A stretch of 64,000 bases of DNA from Puniceicoccus vermicola. Its GTDB lineage: Bacteria; Verrucomicrobiota; Verrucomicrobiia; Opitutales; Puniceicoccaceae. The DNA is taken from NCBI RefSeq assembly GCF_014230055.1, contig NZ_JACHVA010000053.1:186001-250000 (forward strand), written 5' to 3'. Below are positions 24,550 through 33,520 of this stretch, one piece after another. A program made the translations under genes and the position numbers. Position 1 is the first letter of the stretch, and every line of letters begins with the position of its first letter. Under the pieces are notes generated by a model. It did no database searches, was not told the origin of the DNA, and was given only the letters and a program-made list of their open reading frames with translations.

Positions 24550-25224
24550 TTAGGTTCGGTCGCCGACGTAGATTCGGTAGGCGGCCCGCTTTGCGTTTTC
24601 GTGCACCTTGGCCGGAATTGACCGGACGTGGAATTCGGCTCGCTCCATGCGTTCGTGAAAAAATTCGTCTTCACCCGCGGACCAGACCGCGACGCGGCCT
24701 CCGGGTTTGAGAGCGGTGCGGGCGGCTCGCATTCCTTTGCGGGAATAGAGGGAGTTGTTGGAATCCTTGACCATTCCCCGGGGGCCATTGTCGACATCGA
24801 GCAAAATCGAATCGTAGGTGTTGGGGTTGGCTTTGCGGATAACGGTTTTTACATCGGCAATCTCGAGTTTCACTCGTGGGTCATCGAGCAGGTTGCCGTT
24901 AAGATCGTGGAGAAAATCGCGGTTCCAGTCGGCAACTTCCGGAATGAGCTCGACCACATGAACGATGGCGTCGGGCTGCACGGCTTTGAGCACGGTGAGA
25001 AGGCTGAAGCCTAACCCCAGTCCCCCGACCAGAATATGAGCTTTCGGGGTTTTCCAGAGCTTTTGCACGGCGATCTCCCCAAGAAGAAGCTCAGAGGCGG
25101 AGGCACGGGAGTGCATCAATTCCTGTCCGCCAAAACTGATGGAGTAGTCTCCATCCTGTTCATGGAGGATCATCGGCTTCCCGTCCGGGGAAGTGGATTC
25201 AGCAAGTTTGATGCGCGGTTTCAT
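24550..25224 (-). CDS. Spermidine-synthase-like methyltransferase-fold protein
   Basis: The 224-residue protein has the spermidine synthase/SAM-methyltransferase Rossmann layout: 'ILVGGLGLGFSLLTVLKAVQPDAIVHVVELIPEVADWNRDFL', 'DDPRVKLEIADVKTVIRKANPNTYDSILLDVDNGPRG', and a later 'LKPGGRVAVWS'. The catalytic polyamine Asp pair is not clearly conserved, so it may be a non-polyamine member of the family. It runs leftward and converges with the secreted nuclease-like gene. Confidence 0.75.
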   Translation of the reverse strand: MKPRIKLAESTSPDGKPMILHEQDGDYSISFGGQELMHSRASASELLLGEIAVQKLWKTPKAHILVGGLGLGFSLLTVLKAVQPDAIVHVVELIPEVADWNRDFLHDLNGNLLDDPRVKLEIADVKTVIRKANPNTYDSILLDVDNGPRGMVKDSNNSLYSRKGMRAARTALKPGGRVAVWSAGEDEFFHERMERAEFHVRSIPAKVHENAKRAAYRIYVGDRT

Positions 25225-25370
25225 ACCTCAAGACGGCATGGCGAATGGCTCGAAGCAACGAAATACGCCTTCAAGGGAATCTAGGGGAAAGAGGAGGGCT
25301 TTGTTAAGAATTTGTTTATAAAATAGGTTTGAGGTTGTTTCGGGCCTGAATGTTGCTACCGCTTTGAGCC

Positions 25371-26054
25371 ATGAGATTACATCGGGCAGCTTTTTGGGGT
25401 ATGGGGTTTCTCTTTTGCTGCGTCCAGAGCGGTTCTGCAGCTTTGATCGCCTATTGGGATATGGATGCCGGGACGGTTTCTGGAAAACTTCCGGCCAACG
25501 GAGGTGCACAGGCAGGATCGGTTTCTGCCAGTATTGTGGATATCGGAGCGGGTTTCAGCAACACGGTCGAAGCAGATGTTGCCGGGACGGATTTGAATCT
25601 GTCGGGTGCCGAGGGAGATCCGAATCGTGCAGTTGGTTTTTATCGGATAGGTAGCGTTTACGAGAATGGATCTTTCCGAATGGCGGGATTCGATTTCACC
25701 GGGCAGAGCGATGTGCGGATTTCTTTTGCCTATGACAGTCTCAGTGCGTTTACATGGAATAGTAATTTGCATGTCGACTATCGTATCAATGATGGACAAT
25801 GGATCGACTTTGACGAAGGCCAGAGTTGGCTCGATGGCTATGTGATCGCCGACATTTCATTGCCCTCGGATCTCAACAATCAGAGTGATGTGGATATCCG
25901 CATTCGGACGAACAATTGGTTATCCTCTTACGGCCACCTGGATATCGACAACCTCCAGGTGAATGCGGTGCCGGAGTTTTCCCAGGTGGGCCTGGGTCTG
26001 GCTCTGGCGGCTTTGCTCGCGGTGGGCTCTCGCCGTCGCCGACAGGTTACCTAA
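25371..26054 (+). CDS. PEP-CTERM-like secreted protein
   Basis: The 227-residue protein has a signal peptide (MRLHRAAFWGMGFLFCCVQSGSAA). Its beta-rich body has 'ALIAYWDMDAGTVSG', 'VRISFAYDSLSAFTWNSNLHVDYRINDGQWIDF' and 'DIDNLQVNAVPEFSQ'. The tail VPEFSQ-hydrophobic helix-RRRRQ is a weak variant of the PEP-CTERM signal. Role unknown; probably on the cell surface. It diverges from the spermidine-synthase-like gene across a 146-bp gap. Confidence 0.75.
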   Translation: MRLHRAAFWGMGFLFCCVQSGSAALIAYWDMDAGTVSGKLPANGGAQAGSVSASIVDIGAGFSNTVEADVAGTDLNLSGAEGDPNRAVGFYRIGSVYENGSFRMAGFDFTGQSDVRISFAYDSLSAFTWNSNLHVDYRINDGQWIDFDEGQSWLDGYVIADISLPSDLNNQSDVDIRIRTNNWLSSYGHLDIDNLQVNAVPEFSQVGLGLALAALLAVGSRRRRQVT

Positions 26055-26221
26055 GTCGGCTGATCGAAACCTCGATCGATTCGTTTCGGCCCGCGAAGTT
26101 TATTCCGCGATTCAAAAGATGACTTCACATTGAGCCCCGGTCGGAGCATGTGGCCATCGCTCGAGCTCTAGCCCACCGGGAAGAAGATCGGAGCCACTGA
26201 AGACGCACCGGAGAGAACCTT

Positions 26222-26677
26222 CTACGGGGCTTGTTCGGATTCAATTGCCTCGAGTCCTGCCCGCAGTTTCTGCAGTTGTTCGCGCAACACCGTAAGCTCC
26301 TTCGTCGACGGAGAGTAGGTCGAGGTCTTCACCAGTTCGGACTCTTTCGCGAGCATCTTCTGAATCAACCGATCTCCTTTCGAGGTGAGTGCGAGCAGGG
26401 TGGAGCGGCGGTGCCGAGGGTTCGGTTGCGATTCGACGAGGCCCTCCTCCAAGAGATCGTTGACCTGAGTCTGGACCACTTGTCGGGAGACCAATCGTTC
26501 GCGGGCGAGGTCGGGAACCGTCTGAGGACCTTCGCGGTCGAGGGTGAGAAGAAGGCTCCGCTTGGCGGCCGTGACCCCGAGATCGAGGTGGAGAGTGTCC
26601 CCCAGCCAGCGCAAGCGATTGTTGATCTTGCGGACCTCATCGAATAAGTCTTGGGCGGCTTCACTTCTCTCACTCAT
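26222..26677 (-). CDS. MarR-family transcriptional regulator
   Basis: The 151-residue protein has the MarR winged helix: 'LGVTAAKRSLLLTLDREGPQTVPDLARERLVSRQVVQTQVNDLLEEGLVESQPNPRHRRSTLLALTSKGDRLI', with wing NPRHRRS. It is divergent from the large acyltransferase/transporter gene by 89 bp, and two GACAA-N5-TTGTC sites fill that gap. It probably represses its own gene and that gene. Confidence 0.87.
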   Translation of the reverse strand: MSERSEAAQDLFDEVRKINNRLRWLGDTLHLDLGVTAAKRSLLLTLDREGPQTVPDLARERLVSRQVVQTQVNDLLEEGLVESQPNPRHRRSTLLALTSKGDRLIQKMLAKESELVKTSTYSPSTKELTVLREQLQKLRAGLEAIESEQAP

Positions 26678-26707
26678 GACTCCAACTTAGATCAATCGAT
26701 TTTAAAT

Positions 26708-26748
26708 GACAACTTTATTGTCTTTTCAGGATTGACAGCAAAGTTGTC
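26708..26748. promoter_or_regulatory. Paired operator between marR and the lplT-aas fusion gene
   Basis: GACAA-CTTTA-TTGTC (26708-26722) is a perfect dyad and GACAG-CAAAG-TTGTC (26734-26748) a near copy; centres are 26 bp apart. The outer sequence also forms a longer inverted repeat: AATGACAACTTT at 26705-26716 against AAAGTTGTCATT at 26740-26751. Two such sites in a divergent gap suggest binding of two MarR dimers. Confidence 0.7.
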
Positions 26749-26766
26749 ATTATTGATTTTGCTCTC

Positions 26767-29700
26767 ATGTCGAAATCTTCTTCTCCCTTTCCCGGCACTT
26801 TTGGCTGGCACAACGCGACCCAGTTTACGGGGGCGCTGAACGATAATCTCTTCAAGCTCCTCATCATCTATGCTCTCGCGGTAGCTTGGCCGGATAAGAG
26901 CGTAGATACGACCCTGGTGGTGGTGGGCGTGCTTTTTGCCCTGCCGTTTCTGCTCTTCTTGGGCGCTGGCGGGATTCTAGCCGATCGCTTCGGGAAGAAT
27001 CGGGTTGTCCGCGGGGTGAAGCTGGCGGAGATCGGGGTGATGGGTTTTGGGGCCCTGTCGCTCTTTACCGGATCCGGATGGATGATGCTGGTGACCGTTT
27101 TTCTGATGTCGACTCAGAGTGCGCTCTTCGGTCCGACGAAATATGGAATCATTCCCGAGCTGGTCGGGAAAGAAGGGATTTCCCGGGCCAATAGTTTTCT
27201 CCAGTCGGCGACCTACGCTGCGATCATCCTCGGCACCGCAATGGCTCCAGAAGTGAGTCTTTGGCTCGGTCAGAATTACGGATTCGCAGGCCTTCTCTGT
27301 GTCGGGATTGCCGTTGTGGGTTACATCTGCTCGCGGAAGATCGCCTCGACTCCGCCCAGTGGAGGCAATCGGCGTATGGCCAATTTGTTTTATCGGGATC
27401 TGGTTACAAGCCTGCGCGAAGTACACCGCGATAGTTTTCTGGCTCTCGCGGTTTGGGGCTCTGCCGTCTTCTCATTGGTGGGAGCATACGTGCAGATGAA
27501 CTTTTTGGCATATGGGGAGGTTATTCTCGGGTTGGGCCGCGAGGAATCGACGCGCCTGTTCTTTCTGACCGCCATCGGAATCGGTGCAGGTGCCCTCCTC
27601 GCCGGTCGGTTGAGCCGCCGCGGGATTGAGTTCGGGTTAGTCCCGATTGCGACCGCACTGATGTCGGTGAGCTGTATTCTTCTTTTTACGACGGATGCGA
27701 GCACGAGTGTCTATCTCGCCGGATTCTATGGTTTTATCATGGGGGTCGGGGCTGGATTTTTCCTCGTGCCCATTGAGTCCTTCATCCAATTCCGAAGCCC
27801 CCCCGAGCGGGTCGGAGGTATCGTTGCAGCTTCCGCCTGGCTCAGCTGGGTGGGAGTGCTGGGCGGTGCGTTGCTTCTCTATGTGAATACAAAGTGGCTG
27901 GGGTTGGATCCGGCGCAAGGGTTCTTGGCTCTGGCAGCTCTGCTCGTGGTATTGACCGGGGTCGGTATCTGGGTCTTGCCGGACTTCTTCGCTCGCTTCT
28001 TCGTTTTTGCCCTCACTCGTTTCTTCTACCGAGTTCGGGTAGCGGGGCGTGAGAATCTTCCGGCTCAGGGCCCGGCTCTTCTCGTTGCCAATCATGCGGC
28101 GTTGATGGATGCGATCTGGATCATTTCGCTGCAGCCCAGGCGGGTCCGTTTCCTCGTCTCGCGAAAGTATCTTGAGGAGAAAGGTTGGTTCCTCCGCACG
28201 ATCCTCAAGATCTCTGGGGCGATTCCGATTCACGAAGAAGACGGGCCGAAGGCGATTGCGAAAGCGCTGGCCGAGGCGCGGAAGGCGCTCGAGGAAGGGT
28301 ACATCGTAGGTGTATTTCCCGAGGGCCGATTTACTCGCACCGGTCATCTCCTCCCGTTTAAACAAGGTTTTGAGCGCATTGTGAAGGGGACCGATATTCC
28401 CATTCTGCCGATCGCGATCCACGGAGGTTTTCGAACCTATGCGGGACTGGGGTTGGCCGATGAGTCGAGGTTGTTTCATCCGGGAGACTTTCGGCGTGAG
28501 GTCTATCTTTCCGTGGGTGCTGCGGTTCCTCAAACGGCCCAAGGCGCCGATCCTAAGGATCAATCTCTGGTCGACCGGGTGCGGGAGGCCGTGTCGGAGG
28601 AGATCATTGCTGCGGCCCATCTACGTCTTCAACATTCTGGGAACGCGGGTGAGCGATTTATCCGCTGCGCAAGGGCGAATCGAAAGCGGTTGGCCATGGC
28701 CGATTCCGAGGGGAAGGAGTTGAAGTTTGGCCGAGTCCTCGCCGGGGCCATTGCGTTGCGTGGATTGCTTCGGGAAGAGCTGGAAGGAGATCCTCGAGAG
28801 GTCGGAGTCGTCTTGCCTCCCTCGATCGGTGGCACCTTGACCAATCTTGCCCTCGTTCTCGATCGAAGGGTTCCGGTGAATCTCAACTTTACGATGCCCG
28901 AGGCTTCTTTTCGCTCAACGGTAGAGCAGGCCGGGGTGAAAACGGTCTTAACCGCCCGCAGGGTTTTGGAGAAGTTTCCGGATCTGAAGATCCCCGGGCG
29001 ACTGGTCTTCGTTGAAGATCTTCTGGCGCGTCTGTCGACTTCCCAGCGAATCCGGGCGGGATTGATTGCGCGTCTCTTCCCCTGTTCCTGGATTCTGGGT
29101 CGAAATCCCGCGAGGGCCGATGATCCGCTTGCGATTCTTTTCAGCAGTGGAACTACGAACGAACCCAAAGGAATCGTTCTTACTCACGGCAATATTCTCT
29201 CCAATATCAATTCTTTTGAAGAGGTCGGACGCTTCCGCAAGAAGGATCGTATTCTCGGGACACTACCGTTTTTCCACTCCCTTGGGCTAACGGTTACCGT
29301 CTGGATGCCGATGACTCAGGGAGTCGCCGTGGGTTATCATTCGAATCCCCTGGAGGCTGCAAAAATCGGCGAGTTCTCGGAGAAGTTTCACCCGACGATT
29401 ATCCTCGGCACTCCTTCTCTTCTTCTCGGGTGGGCTCGAAAAATTAAACCGGAATCCTTCGAATCCGTGCGGTGGATTGTCGCCGGGGCCGAGAAGTTGT
29501 CTCCGAGAATCGCCGATTTTATCGAGAAGCGGTATGGGTTGCGTCCTTACGAAGGATATGGAGCTACGGAATGTTCGCCAGTGGTGGCACTCAACGTTCC
29601 TTCGGCTGATCTGGATGGATACTGTCAAAAAGGTTGTGAGCCCGGCACGGTCGGGCGTCCGCTGCCGAATGTGCGGGTGCGTATTGTCAATCCGGACACG

Positions 29701-30201
29701 AGGGAGATTTTGGCGCCAGGGGAAGAGGGTCTGATCGAAGTTCGTGGGCCGAATATTTTTCCCGGATATCTCGGGGCGCCAGAGAAGTCGGCGGAAGTTT
29801 TGCAGGACGGATGGTATCGAACTGGTGACATCGGTCACTTGGACGAGGACGAGTTTCTGACTCTGACGGATCGCCTCTCGCGGTTTAGCAAAATTGGAGG
29901 TGAGATGATCTCGCATTCACTGGTGGAAAACGAGTTGCGGGAGGCTCTCGACTTTGATGCCGATCAACTTTGTGTCACCTCGGTTCCGGACGAGAAACGC
30001 GGAGAACGGCTGGTGGTTGTCGTCGTCCGTGATATGGACCTCACCTCCCAGCGTTTGTCAGAGGCTCTGAGCCGGACGAGTCTTCCCAATCTTTGGAGGC
30101 CGTCGCCCAACTCCTACGTCGTCGTGGAAAAGATCCCCCAATTGGGTACGGGGAAGCCTGATCTGATGGGGATTCGCAGGTTGGCCACCGGTGAGGAATG
30201 A
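26767..30201 (+). CDS. LplT-Aas-like fusion: MFS transporter, acyltransferase and acyl-ACP ligase
   Basis: The 1144-residue protein has three domains. Residues about 1-415 are an MFS lysophospholipid transporter (LplT-like), with 'GWHNATQFTGALNDNLFKLLIIYALA'. About 425-620 is a PlsC acyltransferase with NHAALMD (His443, Asp448; H-X4-D) and FPEGRFTRTG. About 640-1144 is an AMP-binding acyl-ACP/CoA ligase with AILFSSGTTNEPKG (789-802) and GYGATECSPV. Together they would import lysophospholipid and re-acylate it, recycling 2-acyl lysolipids as LplT plus Aas do in enterobacteria. It lies 89 bp from a divergent marR with a paired operator. Confidence 0.88.
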   Translation: MSKSSSPFPGTFGWHNATQFTGALNDNLFKLLIIYALAVAWPDKSVDTTLVVVGVLFALPFLLFLGAGGILADRFGKNRVVRGVKLAEIGVMGFGALSLFTGSGWMMLVTVFLMSTQSALFGPTKYGIIPELVGKEGISRANSFLQSATYAAIILGTAMAPEVSLWLGQNYGFAGLLCVGIAVVGYICSRKIASTPPSGGNRRMANLFYRDLVTSLREVHRDSFLALAVWGSAVFSLVGAYVQMNFLAYGEVILGLGREESTRLFFLTAIGIGAGALLAGRLSRRGIEFGLVPIATALMSVSCILLFTTDASTSVYLAGFYGFIMGVGAGFFLVPIESFIQFRSPPERVGGIVAASAWLSWVGVLGGALLLYVNTKWLGLDPAQGFLALAALLVVLTGVGIWVLPDFFARFFVFALTRFFYRVRVAGRENLPAQGPALLVANHAALMDAIWIISLQPRRVRFLVSRKYLEEKGWFLRTILKISGAIPIHEEDGPKAIAKALAEARKALEEGYIVGVFPEGRFTRTGHLLPFKQGFERIVKGTDIPILPIAIHGGFRTYAGLGLADESRLFHPGDFRREVYLSVGAAVPQTAQGADPKDQSLVDRVREAVSEEIIAAAHLRLQHSGNAGERFIRCARANRKRLAMADSEGKELKFGRVLAGAIALRGLLREELEGDPREVGVVLPPSIGGTLTNLALVLDRRVPVNLNFTMPEASFRSTVEQAGVKTVLTARRVLEKFPDLKIPGRLVFVEDLLARLSTSQRIRAGLIARLFPCSWILGRNPARADDPLAILFSSGTTNEPKGIVLTHGNILSNINSFEEVGRFRKKDRILGTLPFFHSLGLTVTVWMPMTQGVAVGYHSNPLEAAKIGEFSEKFHPTIILGTPSLLLGWARKIKPESFESVRWIVAGAEKLSPRIADFIEKRYGLRPYEGYGATECSPVVALNVPSADLDGYCQKGCEPGTVGRPLPNVRVRIVNPDTREILAPGEEGLIEVRGPNIFPGYLGAPEKSAEVLQDGWYRTGDIGHLDEDEFLTLTDRLSRFSKIGGEMISHSLVENELREALDFDADQLCVTSVPDEKRGERLVVVVVRDMDLTSQRLSEALSRTSLPNLWRPSPNSYVVVEKIPQLGTGKPDLMGIRRLATGEE

Positions 30202-30220
30202 CGAGTCCGGTGCGCGTTCC

Positions 30221-31204
30221 TCAGAACCACTTTTTGAAATAGAAGAATAGGAGCTCAATGGCGCCGACGAGAAAGAGCGCGAGGCAGACGACGGTAAACG
30301 CGATCGAGGAGTTCGTGCCCGGAATGCCGCCGACGTTGATCCCGAGCAATCCCGTGAAGAAACCGAGGGGAAGAAATACGGCGGCCACTAGGGATAGAAC
30401 ATAGGTGTTGCGGTTCATCCGGTCCTGCGAGCGGGCGAGTAATTCCTCCTGGGTCACCGCCGCTCGCTCGCGAATCGCGTCGAGGTCTTCCACGTGACGG
30501 GTAATCCGGTCAGTCGATTCGCGAAGATGGGATCTGTTGTTTTCCGACATCCATGGAAGGGGCTCGATGGAAAGGCGGGCAAAGACATCCCGCTGTGGGG
30601 AAACGTAGCGGCGAAGAGCGACGGCTTGGCGGCGTACGTCGCTCAATGGGCCACGGGCGGCGGCATCCGCTTTGTCGATGAGGGATTCTTCGACACCGTC
30701 AAGGTCGTCCTGGAGCGCGTCGACAACGGGCCCCATGCGGTCGATGAGCCGGGAAGAGAGGAGGGAAATGAGGTCGCCGGAGGAGAGGAGGGGTTCGCCG
30801 GATTGGATGCGTTCCTCGACGTCTGAAATCGCGAGGACACGGGGGCCGCGTAAACTGATCAATCGTTGCCCGTCGGACCAAAGGCGGATCGAGACCATAT
30901 CTTCTGGATCGGCGCCGGGATTCAGGTTTACCCCCCGGAGAATGAGGAGAAGATTCTCGCGAACAATGTCGCACCGGGGGCGAGTCTCTTCGGCGAGGAG
31001 GGCGTCGCAGAGGATACGCGAGAGGCCAGATTCCCGGTGGAGCCATTGGCGGGCTTCTGGGCTGTAGCGGTCGAGGTGGATCCAAAGGAATCCCTCGCCT
31101 GGCTGCCATTGGGCAATGCTCTGCCATTCCAGCTTTTCGGCCGTTCCGTCGGGTCGAAACCAATAGGAACAGAGGAGAGGGGAGGAGTCGGTTTGAGAAC
31201 TCAT
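30221..31204 (-). CDS. zntB: Zinc transporter of the CorA family (ZntB-like)
   Basis: The 327-residue protein has a long cytoplasmic domain and two C-terminal membrane helices. The helix-1 end carries GIN at 288-290 (GINVGGIPG), the CorA-family GxN motif in the ZntB form. Earlier segments 'RGVNLNPGADPEDMVSIRLW', 'LISLRGPRVLAI' and 'LDAIRERAAVTQEELLARSQDRMNRNTYVLSLVAAVFLPLGFFTGLLG' fit ZntB. It converges with the preceding fusion gene. Transport of zinc rather than magnesium is inferred from the family match. Confidence 0.85.
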   Translation of the reverse strand: MSSQTDSSPLLCSYWFRPDGTAEKLEWQSIAQWQPGEGFLWIHLDRYSPEARQWLHRESGLSRILCDALLAEETRPRCDIVRENLLLILRGVNLNPGADPEDMVSIRLWSDGQRLISLRGPRVLAISDVEERIQSGEPLLSSGDLISLLSSRLIDRMGPVVDALQDDLDGVEESLIDKADAAARGPLSDVRRQAVALRRYVSPQRDVFARLSIEPLPWMSENNRSHLRESTDRITRHVEDLDAIRERAAVTQEELLARSQDRMNRNTYVLSLVAAVFLPLGFFTGLLGINVGGIPGTNSSIAFTVVCLALFLVGAIELLFFYFKKWF

Positions 31205-31510
31205 GAGATGCGGAAGGGGCGGGACGTGTTTGGGGTCTGAGAAAGTTTGGGGCTGTTGGTCAGGATCGTGAAGAGCTTCTCGAGGGTAGATCCCAGTTCA
31301 TTTCGATTTGCGAGAATGTTTGGGCCTTCCGAAGGGTTAAAAGAATGGGTCGGCCGGGGGTGAACCCTCGTGTCGGAGGCAACTCGGTAGGCAAACATTG
31401 TCCGTAAAAGGGAACAGATCCTGGCCCGACAGGCGAGCCTGCAGTTGGAGGGGGAAGGTTTGAGAGTAATCGCTTTTGAACCTCTTGATCAGCGGGAGGC
31501 GGCATCCTTT
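31205..31510. other. Gap between zntB and the DUF4174 gene
   Basis: About 306 bp upstream of zntB and downstream of the DUF4174 gene hold no ORF I can support. A short imperfect dyad (GGGTT...AACCC near 31335-31368) is the only structure seen. Confidence 0.4.
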
Positions 31511-31939
31511 CTACCGCATCTCCTGCTGGCGCATTGGCATCGAATCGATACGGTCAAACCATTCACGAAGGTCAAAATCCTCCGTTTGACGGTCTTTCTC
31601 GCCTCCGTCTTTTCCAATGAGAAGGAAAACGGGCTGCGGAGAATCTATATCCAGATGGAAGCGCTCCGTCAGTTCTTGAATAGCCTCGGGTGAGAGTTCG
31701 TGGTGAGAAGGGATATCTGGTCTTGTGCCGAGCCGGAGAAATATGAGGTCCCGGTCTCGAATGCCTTCTTCGTCGGCTTTGATTGTCTTTTCGAGGTCGG
31801 GTAATTCCTTATCCGGCAGGCGATAAACGATGATACGGTTCTTCCATTCGTAGGATTTGAGGGGAGAGGAATCGGCGAAGCTCATAGTTGCGAATATCAG
31901 GCAAAATAGGAGAGGGATCAGTCGTTTGCTCAGGCGCAT
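31511..31939 (-). CDS. DUF4174-family secreted protein
   Basis: The 142-residue protein has a signal peptide (MRLSKRLIPLLFCLIFATMSFA) and fits DUF4174: 'LKSYEWKNRIIVYRLPDKE', 'DRDLIFLRLG', then 'VFLLIGKDGGEKDRQTEDFDLREWFDRIDSMPMRQQEM'. The last block (GKDGG-K-R...L-x-x-F-x-x-I-D-x-M-P-M-R-x-x-E) is the family hallmark and resembles a thioredoxin-like fold without the catalytic CxxC. Function unknown. Confidence 0.85.
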   Translation of the reverse strand: MRLSKRLIPLLFCLIFATMSFADSSPLKSYEWKNRIIVYRLPDKELPDLEKTIKADEEGIRDRDLIFLRLGTRPDIPSHHELSPEAIQELTERFHLDIDSPQPVFLLIGKDGGEKDRQTEDFDLREWFDRIDSMPMRQQEMR

Positions 31940-32080
31940 GAGGAAGTCTACGGATTAGGAAAACCGGTGCAAATGCGTCCGTGATTCTGGGTGGGCTGCG
32001 GAGTCGCTTTTTTTCGGTCGAGCGGGAAGAATCCGAGATAGATTGCTTTTGGCAGGAATCTTGCCGTATTTTCCTAGCGT

Positions 32081-32848
32081 ATGTTGAAAGGGATTCAAGG
32101 AGTGCTTCTGGATCTCTCGGGAACCCTTTACTCAGGGAACGAGAGAATTGAGGGGACTCGTAAGTGCCTCGCAGAATTGAATGAACGGGGAATCGAGTAT
32201 CGGTTCCTCACCAATACGACCACAAAGTCGCGGTCCAAGATCCGGGAGAAACTGGCCTCGTTAAAAGTCGAAGTCGACGAACGCCTGATCATCACCCCCA
32301 TGGCCGCAGCCCGGGAACAGATTCGGAAAGACGGATACCTCACCGCGAACATTCTCGTTCATGAGGATGCGAGGGACGACCTTGGAGCAATCGATGAGTC
32401 GGATGATCCGGATGTGGTCATTCTTGGAGACCTGGGGGATGGGTATACCTATGAGGTTTTGAATAAGGCCTTTCGGCAGCTTTCGAACGGTGCGGCCTTC
32501 TACGCGTTGGCCAAGAACCGGTTCTTCGAGTCGAATGGTGAGCTCTTTCTCGATATGGGCGCCTATGTCGAAGCCCTTTCGTACGCCAGCCATAAGCAGG
32601 CGCTTTGCCTAGGGAAACCCTCAGAAACCTTTTTTGACCGGGCGGTCGAATCGCTGGATCTTCCCAAGGAAGCGATTGCGGTGGTCGGAGATGATCTCGA
32701 GAGCGATGTTCTCGGTGCGATGGATTATGGAATGAAGGGAGTTCTGGTGCGGACGGGGAAATTCAGTGAAGAGACGATCAAGAATGTGGATCGGGAGCCG
32801 GACTATGTCATCGATTCCATTCGGGATCTCCCCCGATTGCTCGATTAG
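32081..32848 (+). CDS. HAD-IIA hydrolase (LHPP/NagD-like)
   Basis: The 255-residue protein has a HAD nucleophile region 'VLLDLSGTLYSGNERIEGT', in which the second Asp of DxD is replaced by Ser (D-L-S-G-T). It has 'YRFLTNTTTKSRSKI' (motif II Thr) and 'LCLGKPSETFFDRAVE' (motif III Lys), plus 'VVGDDLESDVLGAMDYGMKGVLVRTGKF' (motif IV). The order and length match the TIGR01458/LHPP-type subgroup, where a Ser at the +2 site occurs. Substrate unknown. Confidence 0.82.
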   Translation: MLKGIQGVLLDLSGTLYSGNERIEGTRKCLAELNERGIEYRFLTNTTTKSRSKIREKLASLKVEVDERLIITPMAAAREQIRKDGYLTANILVHEDARDDLGAIDESDDPDVVILGDLGDGYTYEVLNKAFRQLSNGAAFYALAKNRFFESNGELFLDMGAYVEALSYASHKQALCLGKPSETFFDRAVESLDLPKEAIAVVGDDLESDVLGAMDYGMKGVLVRTGKFSEETIKNVDREPDYVIDSIRDLPRLLD

Positions 32849-32905
32849 TGGATCTGTTTTCTGGGGATTGCTTTTTGTAGAGCTTCCCCCAATGGTTTCT
32901 CACTT

Positions 32906-33406
32906 ATGAGTAGCGAAACTGCGACAATCGAGACAACCAAGGGCACGATGGTCGTTACGTTCTGGGAGGACGTAGCGCCGAAGACCGTGGAGAATTTCAA
33001 GAAGCTGGCCAAGGAGGGCTTTTACGACGGAACGGCTTTCCACCGGATCATGAAGGGCTTCATGATTCAGGGGGGCGATCCGCTGACCAAGGATGAGAAA
33101 AAAGAGCATCTTTGGGGAACGGGAGATCCTGGGTATAAGGTTAAGGCCGAGTTCAACGCCAAGCCCCATAAGAAAGGCGTGCTTTCCATGGCTCGCTCGG
33201 CGCATCCCGATTCAGCGGGATCCCAGTTCTTTATCTGCCTCGGGGATTGCTCCTTCCTCGATGGCCAATACACCGGTTTTGGTGAGCTGGAGTCGGGCGT
33301 CGAAGTCCTCGAAGAGATCGGCGAGACTCCTTGTGCCTACGGTGCTGGGGGAGAAAAAAGCCGCCCCACCGAGCGTGTTGAAGTCACCAAAGTGACCATC
33401 GGGTAA
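32906..33406 (+). CDS. Cyclophilin-type peptidyl-prolyl isomerase
   Basis: The 166-residue protein has no signal peptide and is a cytoplasmic cyclophilin: 'APKTVENFKKLAKEGFYDGTAFHRIMKGFMIQGGDP' and 'KKGVLSMARSAHPDSAGSQFFICLGDCSFLDGQYTGFGELESG'. The active Arg (FHRI), Gln and Phe (QFF) are present. It is followed by a good terminator and so is probably monocistronic. Confidence 0.93.
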   Translation: MSSETATIETTKGTMVVTFWEDVAPKTVENFKKLAKEGFYDGTAFHRIMKGFMIQGGDPLTKDEKKEHLWGTGDPGYKVKAEFNAKPHKKGVLSMARSAHPDSAGSQFFICLGDCSFLDGQYTGFGELESGVEVLEEIGETPCAYGAGGEKSRPTERVEVTKVTIG

Positions 33407-33429
33407 CTCAGCGACCCATTTGATTGGAG

Positions 33430-33468
33430 GCCGGGCTGCGGAGAAATTTCTCTGCGCCCGGCTTTTTT
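33430..33468 (+). terminator. Rho-independent terminator after the cyclophilin gene
   Basis: GCCGGG (33430-33435) pairs with CCCGGC (33457-33462), and the inner GAGAAATTTCTC adds a second stem. TTTTTT follows at 33463-33468. It lies 23 bp after the stop. Confidence 0.85.
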
Positions 33469-33520
33469 ATGGAATCTCGAAGCGGCTGGTGGCTGGTTTC
33501 TCGTGGGCCTCACCCGCAAC

